This document shows, piece by piece, positions 16,169-25,105 of a stretch of DNA of 64,000 nt. Position 1 is the first letter of the stretch, and the number at the start of each line of letters is the position of its first letter. This stretch comes from CAHJWO01 sp964245885 (GTDB taxonomy: Bacteria; Verrucomicrobiota; Verrucomicrobiia; Chthoniobacterales; SZAS-18). The notes under the pieces are model-generated. The model searched no databases and was not told the origin of the DNA. It saw only the letters and a list, made by a program, of their open reading frames with translations. Where the stretch lies: the NCBI GenBank assembly GCA_964245885.1, contig CAXTOX010000005.1:9155-73154 (forward strand), given 5' to 3'. The translations under genes and the position numbers were made by a program.

Positions 16169-16648
16169 TCAGATCAATCCCCAGACCGGCTTGAGGTCCG
16201 GGTCGGTGCGGGCGTACTCGCGGAACTTGCCGTCGAGCTTGAAGGACGTGCGCAGATGCGCCTGCGCTTCCTCGATGTTGCCCAGCGTGGCGTCGTAGCA
16301 GCCCAGGTTGTAATGGTACGTCGCCTCGCCGAGCAGCGCGGCGGGGCCGGCGAGCAAAAAGGCCTTGGCTTCCGCCGTGCGGCGCAGCTCGTGCAGGCAG
16401 AACGCCGCGTGGATGAACCCCAGCGTTTCGTCGGGCTGCACGCGGCAGAAAGTCCGACTGATCTCCAACGCCTCCAGCCAGCGTTTCTCGCGCATGTGGA
16501 TGAACAGCCGCATTTGGAGCACTTCTGTTCCTTCCTGCAGCGTCGGCGGCAGCGTGTCCAACTCCTCCAGCGCCTCGTCGAGCATCCCGAGTTCAAAATA
16601 CCCCTGCGCGGCAAGGAGCGTTTTGTCGGTTTTCGGGCTGATCTTCAT
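16169..16648 (-). CDS. Small tetratricopeptide-repeat protein
   Basis: A 159-residue soluble protein with TPR-like helical pairs (YFELGMLDEALEELDTLP, KRWLEALEISRTFCRVQPDE and a third, YNLGCYDATLGNIEEAQAHL). The pattern resembles secretion-chaperone-like or adaptor TPR proteins, but no partner is evident. The ATG at 16648 is chosen because upstream codons lack TPR character. It is divergent from the unknown protein gene at 16770 and ends 3 nt from the toxin remnant. No export signal is seen, so it is probably cytoplasmic. Confidence 0.78.
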   Translation of the reverse strand: MKISPKTDKTLLAAQGYFELGMLDEALEELDTLPPTLQEGTEVLQMRLFIHMREKRWLEALEISRTFCRVQPDETLGFIHAAFCLHELRRTAEAKAFLLAGPAALLGEATYHYNLGCYDATLGNIEEAQAHLRTSFKLDGKFREYARTDPDLKPVWGLI

Positions 16649-16769
16649 GGCTTCTACACGGAAGCAGAAATTCTGCCCGGCAGCAATCCTCATCCCGTGC
16701 CACCGCCCGCCGCCGGTCGTGCGATTCTTTCCAGGTCCAGCGGAACTCCGGCCACAATATCTTGCTTTT

Positions 16770-18227
16770 ATGATGATTAGACAGGACGGCGAAAACAGCG
16801 TCGATAAGAAGGCGCTCCAGATCAACCTCGACGCCACCAAGTACGGCACGTTCGCCGAGATCGGCGCGGGCCAGGAGGTGGCGCGACAATTCTTCCACGT
16901 TGGGGGGGCGTCGGGCACCATCGCCAAGACGATCTCGGCCTACGACATGACGTTTTCCGACGCCATCTACGGACCGACGCCGCGCTACGTCAGCCGCCAG
17001 CGGCTCGGCCAGATGCTCGAATACGAGTACAGGCTGCTCATCGAGCGTCTGGCCGAGAAGCGCGGGGGGAAAACCAGCTTCTTCGCGTTCGCCAACACCG
17101 TCGCCGCGCGGGCGTACAACCACCCTTCCGAAAGCCATGGCTGGCTAGGCGTCCGTTGGCAGGCCCACCCGCGCGCGGAGCCCAACCAAGTCATCATCCA
17201 CGTGCGGATGCTGGACAAGGAAAACCTCCAGCAGCAGGAGGCCCTGGGCATCATCGGGGTGAACCTCATCCACGGGGCGTTTTACCAGTACCAGAACCCC
17301 GAGAAGCTGATCGGCGCGCTGCTCGACAGTCTCGACACCGAGCGCATCCAGGTGGACATGATCAAATTCACCGGGCCGGATTTCCACTACATCGACAACC
17401 GGCTCATGGCGCTCCAGTTGGTCGAGCAGGGGCTCTCGGACGCGGCGATGTTCACGGCGGACGGCGAGGTCGTGCGGGCCGACGAACTCCTCTACAAGAA
17501 GACGGTCATCGTCGAGCGCGGCAGCTTTCGCCCGCTGACGAACACGACCCAGGACATCCTTGATTGCGCGAAGGCGGCGTTCGTCAAAGAACCGAAGGTC
17601 ATGGGCGAGGAGGCCGTCGTGCTCATGGAGATCACCATGCAAAACCTCGCCGCCTGGGGCGGCACGAGCGGCAAGATCGACCACACGGACTTCATCGACC
17701 GCGTAGAAGTGCTCGGAAAACTCGGTCACACGGTGCTCGTGTCCAAGTTCGGCGAATACTTCCGGCTCGGCGCGTACCTGTCGCGCTGCACCAACAAGAT
17801 GATCGGCATTGCCATGGGCATCCCGTCGCTCATCGACCTGTTCCAGGAGAAATATTACACCACCTTGCAGGGTGGCATCCTGGAGTCGCTCGGGCGTTTG
17901 TTCAAAGGTGACCTGAAGCTCTACGTCTACCCGGTCAAGGACGAGAAGACCGGGGAGGTGCTCACCGTGCAGAACCTGAAGGTCGCTCCCAACTTGCAAA
18001 ACCTCTACGACCACCTCGTGGAGAATCATTACATCGAGGGATTGGAAGGCTACAAGCCCGAGAACCTGGCGATCTTCTCACGCGCGGTGCTCAAGCTGAT
18101 CCAGAGCGGGGATTCCTCCTGGGAAACGATGGTCCCGCCCGCGGTGGCCGAGATGATCAAAAAGGGCCGGCTCTACGGTTACCGGGGGTCGGTCGGAGAC
18201 CAGCAGGAAGCTTTGCGGGGGGAATAA
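16770..18227 (+). CDS. Large conserved protein of unknown function
   Basis: A 485-residue soluble protein with a highly ordered, conserved-looking start (INLDATKYGTFAEIGAGQEV, then GGASGTIAKTISAYDM). Other blocks include FFAFANTVAAR, GWLGVRWQ, LGVNLIHGAFYQY and TDFIDRVEVLGKLGHTVLVS. I recognise it as a type found in several Gram-negative phyla, where database names vary and are not backed by experiment. I therefore assign no function. It has no signal peptide or membrane helix. The ATG at 16770 is followed by a second at 16773. The gene stands alone between a divergent TPR gene and a lipoprotein gene. Confidence 0.75.
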   Translation: MMIRQDGENSVDKKALQINLDATKYGTFAEIGAGQEVARQFFHVGGASGTIAKTISAYDMTFSDAIYGPTPRYVSRQRLGQMLEYEYRLLIERLAEKRGGKTSFFAFANTVAARAYNHPSESHGWLGVRWQAHPRAEPNQVIIHVRMLDKENLQQQEALGIIGVNLIHGAFYQYQNPEKLIGALLDSLDTERIQVDMIKFTGPDFHYIDNRLMALQLVEQGLSDAAMFTADGEVVRADELLYKKTVIVERGSFRPLTNTTQDILDCAKAAFVKEPKVMGEEAVVLMEITMQNLAAWGGTSGKIDHTDFIDRVEVLGKLGHTVLVSKFGEYFRLGAYLSRCTNKMIGIAMGIPSLIDLFQEKYYTTLQGGILESLGRLFKGDLKLYVYPVKDEKTGEVLTVQNLKVAPNLQNLYDHLVENHYIEGLEGYKPENLAIFSRAVLKLIQSGDSSWETMVPPAVAEMIKKGRLYGYRGSVGDQQEALRGE

Positions 18228-18408
18228 CCACCGGATTCCCATGATTTGTCGTTGCTTCCCGGGTCGCAGCTTTTAGACAGCGTGGAGAAACCCCGCCGCA
18301 GCCTGCTCGGAAACTTTGCACACGATTTCCTGGAAGTGCGCCCGGAAGCTGCAAGCTAGTAATTCCCGGCTTTTCAGGTAATCGGGTTTCTGCCAAACTG
18401 CCTTCCTC

Positions 18409-18837
18409 ATGAAGCTTCGCGTACTGACGCCGCTCCTCGCTGTCCTGCTCTTGGCTTGCGGGCTGACCGGCTGTGGAGACTTTGTCCACGGCAAGGAAAT
18501 CGCCTCCGATGCGATGGACCAGTTCCACGACCGGTTCAACGTCGGGGAGTTCGACAAGATCTATGACACCGCCGACGCGGACTTCCAGAAGGCCATGGCC
18601 CGCACGGATTTCCTGAAGTTCATCGAGGCGGTCCACCGCAAACTCGGCAACTACAAGACCTGCGACAGCCAAGGCTGGCGGTCGAACACCTTCAACTCGG
18701 ACACCAGCGTGGACCTGCGCTACAAAACCACGTTCGAGAAGGGCGTCGGCGAGGAGAACTTTCTCTTCCGGGTGTCCGGCACGCGCGCCACGCTGCGGGG
18801 CTACCACATCAACTCGACCCAACTGATCACCGATTGA
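18409..18837 (+). CDS. Small lipoprotein of unknown function
   Basis: A 142-residue protein with a lipoprotein signal: basic MKLR, a hydrophobic stretch and LTGC as lipobox, so the mature protein begins at about Cys22 and is anchored in a membrane. The mature part (FNVGEFDKIYDTADADFQKA) resembles the DUF4019/DUF3887-like small domains that form cystatin- or NTF2-like folds; that resemblance is weak. Its stop overlaps the TTG start of the TMEM175-like channel gene (TTGA), so the two are probably translated together. Confidence 0.78.
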   Translation: MKLRVLTPLLAVLLLACGLTGCGDFVHGKEIASDAMDQFHDRFNVGEFDKIYDTADADFQKAMARTDFLKFIEAVHRKLGNYKTCDSQGWRSNTFNSDTSVDLRYKTTFEKGVGEENFLFRVSGTRATLRGYHINSTQLITD

Positions 18838-19520
18838 ACGATCCCGCGCCAACGACCGGTCCCGGGGACCGCACGCAGTTCCAAGTGGACCGGCTGGCGT
18901 TTTTTAGCGACGCGGTTTTTGCCATCGCCATCACGCTGCTGGCACTGAATATCCACCCGTCCGCGCTCACCGGTCCGGTCAGCGAAGGCGTTCTCGCCCA
19001 TGCCGTTGCCGGGATGGTCCCGCGCATCGTGGGATTCACGCTCAGCTTCCTGGTCGTCGGCAACTACTGGCGCTCGCACCACCGGCTCTTTCGCTGGGTA
19101 CGGAACTGCACTCCCCGGTTGGTGACGATCAACGTGATCCTGCTGCTTTTCGTCTCGTTCATGCCCGCGCCGACGGCTTTTTACAGCGATTTCCCGGCGT
19201 ACCGGTCGGCGCTTTTCTTCTACATGGCCAGCCTCTCGCTGGTGGGCTTGGCAAACTTTACGTTGTGGGCTTACCTGGGCCGTCACCCGGAACTTCTCGA
19301 TCCGGCCACCCCGCCTCTGGATCTACGGATCGGGGCCGAACGCTCGCTGGTCATCCCGGCGACCTGCCTCGTGGCCGCGCTTTTGTCCTACGTCAACCTC
19401 TGGTTGTCCGGATTGGCAATGACCGCCATCCCGCTTTGGACGCGAATCTACACCCGGCTCGTCAGCCGCACCGGCCCCGCCCGGCAGCCCGGCCGCCCGG
19501 CACCACCCCCGGCGACTTGA
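18834..19520 (+). CDS. TMEM175-family (DUF1211) cation channel-like protein
   Basis: A 228-residue membrane protein. The first helix contains DRLAFFSDAVFAIAITLL, the R-x-x-x-FSD signature that forms the pore helix of bacterial TMEM175 potassium channels. About six hydrophobic helices follow, ending in a Pro-rich tail. The start is a TTG at 18834 overlapping the stop of the lipoprotein gene; an ATG is not available before the signature. Bacterial members are tetrameric and usually of this length. Confidence 0.85.
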   Translation: MNDPAPTTGPGDRTQFQVDRLAFFSDAVFAIAITLLALNIHPSALTGPVSEGVLAHAVAGMVPRIVGFTLSFLVVGNYWRSHHRLFRWVRNCTPRLVTINVILLLFVSFMPAPTAFYSDFPAYRSALFFYMASLSLVGLANFTLWAYLGRHPELLDPATPPLDLRIGAERSLVIPATCLVAALLSYVNLWLSGLAMTAIPLWTRIYTRLVSRTGPARQPGRPAPPPAT

Positions 19521-19542
19521 ACCCGGGGAACGCCGCCGCACC

Positions 19543-19686
19543 TCAATGCGGCGCGAACATCAGCATCGTCGCTGCGACGGCGAGCAGGACCACGGAAACC
19601 GCGACCGCCACCCAACGCCAGCGGGCGAGGGCCCGTCTGTTCCTGCGTTCCTCCACGCCGCTGCGGTAGATCTTGTAGATTGGCAT
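19543..19686 (-). CDS. Small single-helix membrane protein (47 residues)
   Basis: A short reading frame with a strong ribosome-binding stretch (GGGGGAAAG) just before its ATG. It encodes a basic N-terminal half (RSGVEERRNRRALARWRW) and one hydrophobic helix (VAVAVSVVLLAVAATMLMF). Positive residues before the helix predict a cytosolic N-terminus. It lies between the ends of the channel gene and the MscS gene. The function is unknown. The combination of good RBS and clean helix is the only evidence that it is real. Confidence 0.5.
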   Translation of the reverse strand: MPIYKIYRSGVEERRNRRALARWRWVAVAVSVVLLAVAATMLMFAPH

Positions 19687-19770
19687 TCTTTCCCCCACCC
19701 CTTTTTTACCCACCATATTAGACCACACCCGGGCGGGGTTGGCAATCCTTCGCGCAGACCGCCAGCGGTT

Positions 19771-22164
19771 TCAGGCCAGCTTGACCTGCTCGCGCGCCAG
19801 CGCGACGGCCAGCGCGACGGAGAGGTCGCTGCGGACCTTGATCCAATCCTCGTAGTGGTCCGTCCACGCGCGCACCACGACGCTCAGGCCGGCGGCGGTC
19901 AGCGCCGTGATGTAGACCGACGGCGCGGGCCGGTCCTCCGCGCCGGGCTGGGCTTTGGCGGTGTCCAGAAGCAGCTTGAGCACCCGCGCCGGGTCCTCGC
20001 CGGTGGCGATGTTCAGGGGGATCTCCACCGAGCGCGCGCGGTCGCCGTAGGTCCAGTTGATGACCTGGTTGGAAATGAGGCTGCCGTTGGGCAGAATCAC
20101 GTCGGAGCCGTCGCGCGTGCGCACGATGCTCGCGCGGATGCCGATGCGGCGCACCTCCCCAACGGCGTCGCCGATCTGGATCACGTCGCCGACCTTCACG
20201 GGCCGCTCGAAGAGCAGGATGATGCCCGAGACAAAATTGTTAATAATATTTTGCAATCCAAAACCCAGGCCGACCGAGAACGCCCCGGCGACAATGGTGA
20301 TCTTCGTCAGATCCACGCCCAGCATCCCCAGCGCGACGAGGAAGCCCACGACGAGAATCGAGTAGTTGAGGATCGTCGAGATCGCGTAGGGCAGGCCGGC
20401 CGAGAGCCGCACGCGTTCGTAGACCTCCTCTTCCAGAAAGAACCGCGCCGCCCGCGAGACGAGGAACGACGCCCAGATCGCCACCGCGAAGGCCAGGATG
20501 CTGCCGGGAGTCACCTTCGTCGCGCCCAGCGGCAGCCGGTAGTCCAGCACCGTGGTCACATGGTCGTAGAGGGGTTGGAGGACCTGGAACCGGTCCAGCG
20601 TCACAGCGACCCAGAGGATGACCGCCGCCGCCCGGAAGAGGCGGTAAACCCGGTCTTGGACCAGTTCACGGTGCTGCACGACGACCCGCGAGGCCGTGGC
20701 CGGGCGCACCCGCAGGGCGATGGCGATGAATCCCTCGAGGACCCGCAGCAGCGTGTACAGCGCCACCGCCAGGTAGGAACTGAAGAGCACCGCCTCGCCG
20801 AGCAGCGTGCCGAGACGCACGTAGCCGAGCGCGCTCGCGCCCAGCGCGGCAGCAAGCACGCCGATGGCCAGCGCGCAGAGCGCGAACAACCCTCGCCCGA
20901 GCGAGGCGCGGCCCTCGGGATGCACGCGGCGCTGGGTGCGGATCAACAGCCCGTAAACGACGATGGCCCCGGCCAGTTCCACGCAGAAGATCCAGCGGTT
21001 GGCCGCGGCGAACGACGCCGTGGCCAGCCGCAGGCGGTCCGCCGCGTAAAAGACCACCAGCGAGTAGACGATCAGCCCCAGCCGCCGGTCGAGCACCCGG
21101 CGCAGGATGACGACCGTCGGCGCGAGCGCCACCGCCCCGAGCAGCGCGCGGAACAGCGGCGGCGTCCCGGCGTAGATGTTTCCCTTGAGGATGAACGACA
21201 GCGCCAGCGCCGTGGCCACCGGCAAGCGGAAGATCGGGGCTGCCCGCGCGAGGTGCGGCTCCTCCTCCGTCCACTGCGCGACGCGCCGCCGCAGCCAGAA
21301 CATCGCCGCCAGCAGGCCGGCGAAGATCGTCCCGTGCAGGGCGAACAAGCCCCAGTGCAGTGTGGTGAAGCGGCGGGTTTGATCCCACTGCTCCCGGGCC
21401 GATTCGCGCCAGCGCGAGAAAAAGTCCGGCCGGGGCTGTTCGTCGGGCGTCCAGAGGGGGCCGCTGTCGGCGACGAAGAGCGTCTTGACGGCTTCGGCGT
21501 TGGCCGCCTGCGCCCTGGCCAGCCCTGCGGCGACGCGTGTGCCGAGATCGTTGAAGGTCGTCTGGAGGGAAAGGACCACCGTGCGGCGGGTGGCGACCCG
21601 CTTGCGGGCGTCGGCGGCGGCGGCGAGCACGCCGTTGACGAGTTCGCGGATTTCGGCCGGGGCGTTGGCGTCCTTCGCGTCGGTGGTGGTTTTGGTGTCT
21701 TTCCAGAGTTTCTGGGTCGCGTCGAGATCGCGGTTTTCGTTTTCGAGGGTGGCCCCGCGGTCGCCGAGCGCCTTGGTCTGTTCATCGAGGGCATCCTGGA
21801 GCTTCTTCCAGGCAGCGAGTTGGTCGCGCAGGGTGTCGAGCGAGGAACTCGGGCCGGGTGACGCGGCCTGGTTGCCCTGCTCGACGAGCGCGTCGGCGCG
21901 GCCCATCAGGTCGCGGAAGGCGGTGCGGGCGGCGTCGGTGATCTTGTCCGGATTGTCTTCAGGCTCGATGCCGTTGAGAGCGGCGAGTTTGGTCTGGCCC
22001 TGGGGAGCGATCTCCGTAAGCGCCAGTCCGGCGGGAGTCGGCGCGGGCGTCGGGCTGGCGGAGGCGGCCGGGGTCGGGGTCGGCGACGGTGCCGCGACGC
22101 CGGGCGGAGCGGCGGCAAATGTCAGGCCGACAATGAAAATGAGGCTCGGGAACAGTGCCTTCAT
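19771..22164 (-). CDS. Large MscS-family mechanosensitive channel
   Basis: A 797-residue protein: signal peptide, a Pro/Thr-rich segment, a periplasmic coiled region (residues ~40-230), about ten membrane helices and a C-terminal MscS domain. The pore-lining helix and beta domain are clear (GLGFGLQNIINNFVSGIILL, then RPVKVGDVIQIGDAVGEV and ILPNGSLISNQVINW). The size matches MscK/YbdG-like large channels that release solutes on osmotic downshock. The ATG at 22164 opens directly on a signal peptide; sequence upstream is a palindromic repeat, so a longer start is unlikely. Confidence 0.9.
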   Translation of the reverse strand: MKALFPSLIFIVGLTFAAAPPGVAAPSPTPTPAASASPTPAPTPAGLALTEIAPQGQTKLAALNGIEPEDNPDKITDAARTAFRDLMGRADALVEQGNQAASPGPSSSLDTLRDQLAAWKKLQDALDEQTKALGDRGATLENENRDLDATQKLWKDTKTTTDAKDANAPAEIRELVNGVLAAAADARKRVATRRTVVLSLQTTFNDLGTRVAAGLARAQAANAEAVKTLFVADSGPLWTPDEQPRPDFFSRWRESAREQWDQTRRFTTLHWGLFALHGTIFAGLLAAMFWLRRRVAQWTEEEPHLARAAPIFRLPVATALALSFILKGNIYAGTPPLFRALLGAVALAPTVVILRRVLDRRLGLIVYSLVVFYAADRLRLATASFAAANRWIFCVELAGAIVVYGLLIRTQRRVHPEGRASLGRGLFALCALAIGVLAAALGASALGYVRLGTLLGEAVLFSSYLAVALYTLLRVLEGFIAIALRVRPATASRVVVQHRELVQDRVYRLFRAAAVILWVAVTLDRFQVLQPLYDHVTTVLDYRLPLGATKVTPGSILAFAVAIWASFLVSRAARFFLEEEVYERVRLSAGLPYAISTILNYSILVVGFLVALGMLGVDLTKITIVAGAFSVGLGFGLQNIINNFVSGIILLFERPVKVGDVIQIGDAVGEVRRIGIRASIVRTRDGSDVILPNGSLISNQVINWTYGDRARSVEIPLNIATGEDPARVLKLLLDTAKAQPGAEDRPAPSVYITALTAAGLSVVVRAWTDHYEDWIKVRSDLSVALAVALAREQVKLA

Positions 22165-22175
22165 GCAGGGAAGAA

Positions 22176-22290
22176 GCCTCTCGCAAAGGACGCGAAGGAC
22201 GCAAAGGAAAAGAAAGGGATGGGAAGAAGTTTGTCGTTCTTCCGTTGCTCGTCTTCTTCCTTCGCGGCCTTTGCGGCCTTTGCGAGAGGC
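22176..22290. repeat. Palindromic repeat with CGCAAAGGA-type tandem arms (family D)
   Basis: Left arm 22176-22208 and right arm 22259-22290 are near-perfect inverted copies (GCCTCTCGCAAAGGACGCGA against CGGCCTTTGCGAGAGGC). Each arm is made of 9-nt units (CGCAAAGGA, CGCGAAGGA, CGCAAAGGA). It separates two minus-strand genes. The stop codon of the upstream esterase gene (22290-22292) overlaps the arm end. Confidence 0.88.
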
Positions 22291-23084
22291 TATCTTCGAC
22301 TCGACGGGAACAGATATTTGAGCACCTCGCCCATCCGCTCGGCCCACGCGCTTTCGTGGTGCCCGGCTCCCTCGTAGTCTTTGTAAACGAGGTCCTGCCC
22401 CTCGACCCAGCCTTTCGCCACGAGCCGGTCGCGCAAGACGCCCACGCGTTCCCAACCCGGCTCGGCCGTGCCCGTGTCGAGCCAGATCTTCAGCGGCGGC
22501 TTGCGTTTGATGCCGTCCACCAGCTTGTAGAGGATGCAGTCGTCCCACCACACCGACGGCGACATGACCGCCAACCGCGTGAACACCCCCGGGAACCGCA
22601 ACGCCAGCGTCAGCGTCACCAGCCCGCCGAGCGACGAGCCGCCCAACCCGGTGTACTCGCCCTCGCGCCGGGTGCGGTAGCGTTTGTCGATGAAGGGCTT
22701 CAACTCCTCCACCAAAAACCGCCCGTAGCGGCTCGCCAGCCCCTTGCTGCGGCCGGGCGTGCCGTACACCTCGTAGCGTCCCCGCGTGGGTGTGTACTCG
22801 TGGATGCGGTCCTCGCCCGCGTTGGCCACGGCGACGACGATGAACGAGGCAATCTCTTTGGATTCGATGAGCCGCTGCGCCGTTTCGTCGACCCCCCACT
22901 CCGTCCCGGTGAACGAGGTCGCCGCGTCAAAGACGTTCTGGCCGTCGTGCATGTACAGCACGGGGTAGCGCAGCCGCGAACGCGAATAACCCGGCGGCAG
23001 GTACACGAGCACCTCGCGCCGGTTGCCCAGCAGCGCGGACGGGAACGCGTCGTGCCGCCGGATGTCGCCCGTCAAAGTGCTCAT
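22290..23084 (-). CDS. Esterase (esterase D / PF00756-type alpha/beta hydrolase)
   Basis: A 264-residue protein with the enterochelin-esterase/esterase D layout: REVLVYLPPGY, PVLYMHDGQNVFD, the nucleophile elbow GGSSLGG, MSPSVWWDD and a late GAGHHESAW with the catalytic His. No signal peptide, so probably cytoplasmic. Substrates in the family include siderophore esters, S-formylglutathione and feruloyl sugars; none can be chosen here. The ATG at 23084 directly abuts a palindromic repeat. It is divergent from the second, unrelated-looking esterase at 23331. Confidence 0.87.
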   Translation of the reverse strand: MSTLTGDIRRHDAFPSALLGNRREVLVYLPPGYSRSRLRYPVLYMHDGQNVFDAATSFTGTEWGVDETAQRLIESKEIASFIVVAVANAGEDRIHEYTPTRGRYEVYGTPGRSKGLASRYGRFLVEELKPFIDKRYRTRREGEYTGLGGSSLGGLVTLTLALRFPGVFTRLAVMSPSVWWDDCILYKLVDGIKRKPPLKIWLDTGTAEPGWERVGVLRDRLVAKGWVEGQDLVYKDYEGAGHHESAWAERMGEVLKYLFPSSRR

Positions 23085-23095
23085 GGGAGGGGGGA

Positions 23096-23255
23096 AATGC
23101 AGAAGTCAGAATGCAGAATGCAAAAGTTCAGAGGGCGGAAAAGGCAAAAGGCAAAAGGCAGGAAGCAGAAAGCGGAAGGTAAAAATCCGAAGACCGGCGT
23201 ACCTCCTTCCGGACTTCTACATTCTGCATTCTGACTTCTGCATTTTCTCTCGTCC
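23096..23255. repeat. Palindromic repeat with ATGCAGA-type heptamer arms (family C, copy 1)
   Basis: Left arm at 23096-23133 (AATGCAGAAGTCAGAATGCA) and right arm at 23211-23255 (TGCATTCTGACTTCTGCATT) are inverted copies built of 7-nt units. Between them lies a further GGCAAAA heptamer run and a CCGAAGACCGG core. It fills the divergent gap between two esterase genes and resembles the element at 25001-25100. Confidence 0.88.
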
Positions 23256-23330
23256 CGGCCAACCTATGCGCGAAGCAGAACCGAATGTCCATCACAGGGA
23301 CGCTTTGGTTCCGGGTCTGTCTTGCCCCCG

Positions 23331-24044
23331 ATGAACGAACATTACATTCGTTGGTACACTCCCTATCTCAGCCGGGATTTCGAGATGCTCGTCTTCGGCG
23401 ACGGGGCGGGGTTGCCGCTGGTGCTGTTCCCGACCTCGTACGGCCGGTTTTACCAGAACAAGGAATTCGGCCTGATCGACGCGGTGCGCTGGTTCGTGGA
23501 CAACGGCAAGGTGACGATCTACTGCCCGGACGCCATCGACCTCGAAAGCTGGTACAACCGCGGCATCGGTCCGGCCGACCGCGTCAAGACGCACATGGCC
23601 TATGAGAACGTCATCGTGAACGACGTGTTCGACTACGCTCGCAGACGGGGCAACTGCCACTACGTCGCGGTCGGTGGCGCGAGCTTCGGCGGCTACCACG
23701 CGGCGAACATCGCCTTCCGCCATCCCGGTTGGGTCAAGCATCTGTTCAGCCTGAGCGGCGCGTTCGACATGGGCGGGTTCATGAACGGCTACCGCGACGA
23801 CAATTTTTACTTCAACAACCCGCCCGACTACCTGGCCCATTGCCAGGACCCGTGGAAGTACGGGCACATGGGCATCTTCCTGGGCACCGGCGAATGGGAC
23901 ATTTGCCGGTCGGAAAACTTCCGGATGTCGGATATTCTCCGCTCCAAGAGCATCAACCACTGGCTCGACGAACGACGCTGGTGCGCACACGATTGGAACT
24001 GGTGGCGCGAGATGTTGCCGACGTACCTCTCCCGTGTTGTTTAA
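23331..24044 (+). CDS. COG4947-like esterase, first gene of a possible amide-ligase cluster
   Basis: A 237-residue alpha/beta hydrolase. VGGASFGGYHAANIAFRHP carries the nucleophile Ser, and the family-typical Trp/Tyr-rich N-terminus (EHYIRWYTPYLSRDFEMLVF) is present. The His-rich C-terminus (RRWCAHDWNWWREMLP) probably contributes the catalytic His. The ATG at 23331 is chosen; a TTG nine bases upstream is also possible. It lies 3 nt before the ATP-grasp gene, so the two are almost certainly one transcript. In this setting it may hydrolyse or transfer an ester or amide made by the ligases; that is inference. Confidence 0.85.
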   Translation: MNEHYIRWYTPYLSRDFEMLVFGDGAGLPLVLFPTSYGRFYQNKEFGLIDAVRWFVDNGKVTIYCPDAIDLESWYNRGIGPADRVKTHMAYENVIVNDVFDYARRRGNCHYVAVGGASFGGYHAANIAFRHPGWVKHLFSLSGAFDMGGFMNGYRDDNFYFNNPPDYLAHCQDPWKYGHMGIFLGTGEWDICRSENFRMSDILRSKSINHWLDERRWCAHDWNWWREMLPTYLSRVV

Positions 24045-24047
24045 CTT

Positions 24048-25001
24048 ATGAAAAAAGCAGGTATCCTCTTCGGACAGGAAAGCACTTTCCCGCCCGCCGT
24101 CATCGACCGGATCAATTCCCTGGGCCACGGCGAGGTGCACGCCGAACCCGTGCGCATCGACAAGGTGCTCCAGGGCGAACCCTGCGGCTACGACGTGGTG
24201 ATCGACCGCATCTCGCAGGATGTGCCGTTCTACCGCGGCTGGCTCAAGAACGCCGCGCTGACCGGCACCGCCGTCGTCAACAACCCGTTCTGGTGGAGCG
24301 CGGACGAGAAATTCTTCAACAACGCGCTCGCCACGAAGATCGGTGTCAGTGTGCCGCGCACCGTGCTCCTGCCCTCGCACGACCACCCGCCGGACACGAA
24401 CGGCAACTCCTTCCGCAACCTCGCCTACCCGCTCGATTGGGAAGTGATCTTCGACTACGTCGGTTTCCCGGCGTACTTCAAGCCGTTCGCGGGGGGCGGG
24501 TGGAAGAACGTCTACAAGCTGGAGAACCCGGAGCAGTTCTTCCAGGCCTACGGCGAGACCGGCCAACTGGTGATGATGTTGCAGGAAGAGGTGAAGTTCG
24601 AACAATACTACCGTTGCTACTGCATCGACCAGCGCCATGTGCGGATCATGCCTTACGAGCCGCGCAACCCGTTCCACCAGAGGTACGCGGCCAACTTCGA
24701 GACGCCGAAATCCCTGTGGGACCGTGTCCATGGCGACGTGCTCAAGCTCAACCAGTACCTCGGCTACGACTTCAACACGGTGGAGTTCGCCGTGCGCGAC
24801 GGCGAGCCGCTCGCCATCGACTTCTGCAACCCCGCACCGGATGCGGACATCCACTCCGTGGGCAGGGAGAACTTCGAGTGGGTCGTGGAAGCCGCCGCGC
24901 AGATGGTCCGCCACAAGGCGCGCGAACACCGGCCCGGTCAGAACAACCTGAGTTGGGGCAAGTACGTGCAGACGGCCGCCGCCGGGCAGCCACTGACCTG
25001 A
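24048..25001 (+). CDS. ATP-grasp ligase (RimK-like)
   Basis: A 317-residue protein. GFPAYFKPFAGGGWKNVYKL is the ATP-grasp glycine-rich loop region with its Lys, and NTVEFAVRDGEPLAIDFCNP supplies the metal-binding Glu and Asn at the C-terminal end, as in RimK/D-Ala-D-Ala-ligase relatives. These enzymes join a carboxylate to an amine through an acyl-phosphate. The N-terminal third (DVVIDRISQDVPFYRGWL) is a pre-ATP-grasp domain. It is 3 nt after the esterase gene and is followed by a palindromic repeat and the YbdK-type ligase gene. The acceptor is unknown. Confidence 0.85.
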   Translation: MKKAGILFGQESTFPPAVIDRINSLGHGEVHAEPVRIDKVLQGEPCGYDVVIDRISQDVPFYRGWLKNAALTGTAVVNNPFWWSADEKFFNNALATKIGVSVPRTVLLPSHDHPPDTNGNSFRNLAYPLDWEVIFDYVGFPAYFKPFAGGGWKNVYKLENPEQFFQAYGETGQLVMMLQEEVKFEQYYRCYCIDQRHVRIMPYEPRNPFHQRYAANFETPKSLWDRVHGDVLKLNQYLGYDFNTVEFAVRDGEPLAIDFCNPAPDADIHSVGRENFEWVVEAAAQMVRHKAREHRPGQNNLSWGKYVQTAAAGQPLT

Positions 25002-25100
25002 AAATGCAGAATGCAGAAGTCAGAAGTCAGAACATAGAAAATCAAAAATTTGGGTTTCCGTTTCCCCCTTCTGAACTTCTGCATTCTGCATTTTGCATTC
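25001..25100. repeat. Palindromic repeat with ATGCAGA-type heptamer arms (family C, copy 2)
   Basis: Left arm from 25001 (AAAATGCAGAATGCAGAAGT) and right arm to 25100 (ACTTCTGCATTCTGCATTTT) form an imperfect palindrome of 7-nt units around an A/T-rich centre. It sits in the 104-nt gap between the ATP-grasp gene and the YbdK-type gene and ends 5 nt before the ATG of the latter, so it may affect that gene's translation. Confidence 0.9.
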
Positions 25101-25105
25101 TTCCC

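Noticed and set aside
19546..21861. 771-residue plus-strand open frame opposite the MscS gene
   Set aside because: Composition is Arg/Asp/Glu-rich without domains, whereas the minus strand shows a complete MscS domain.
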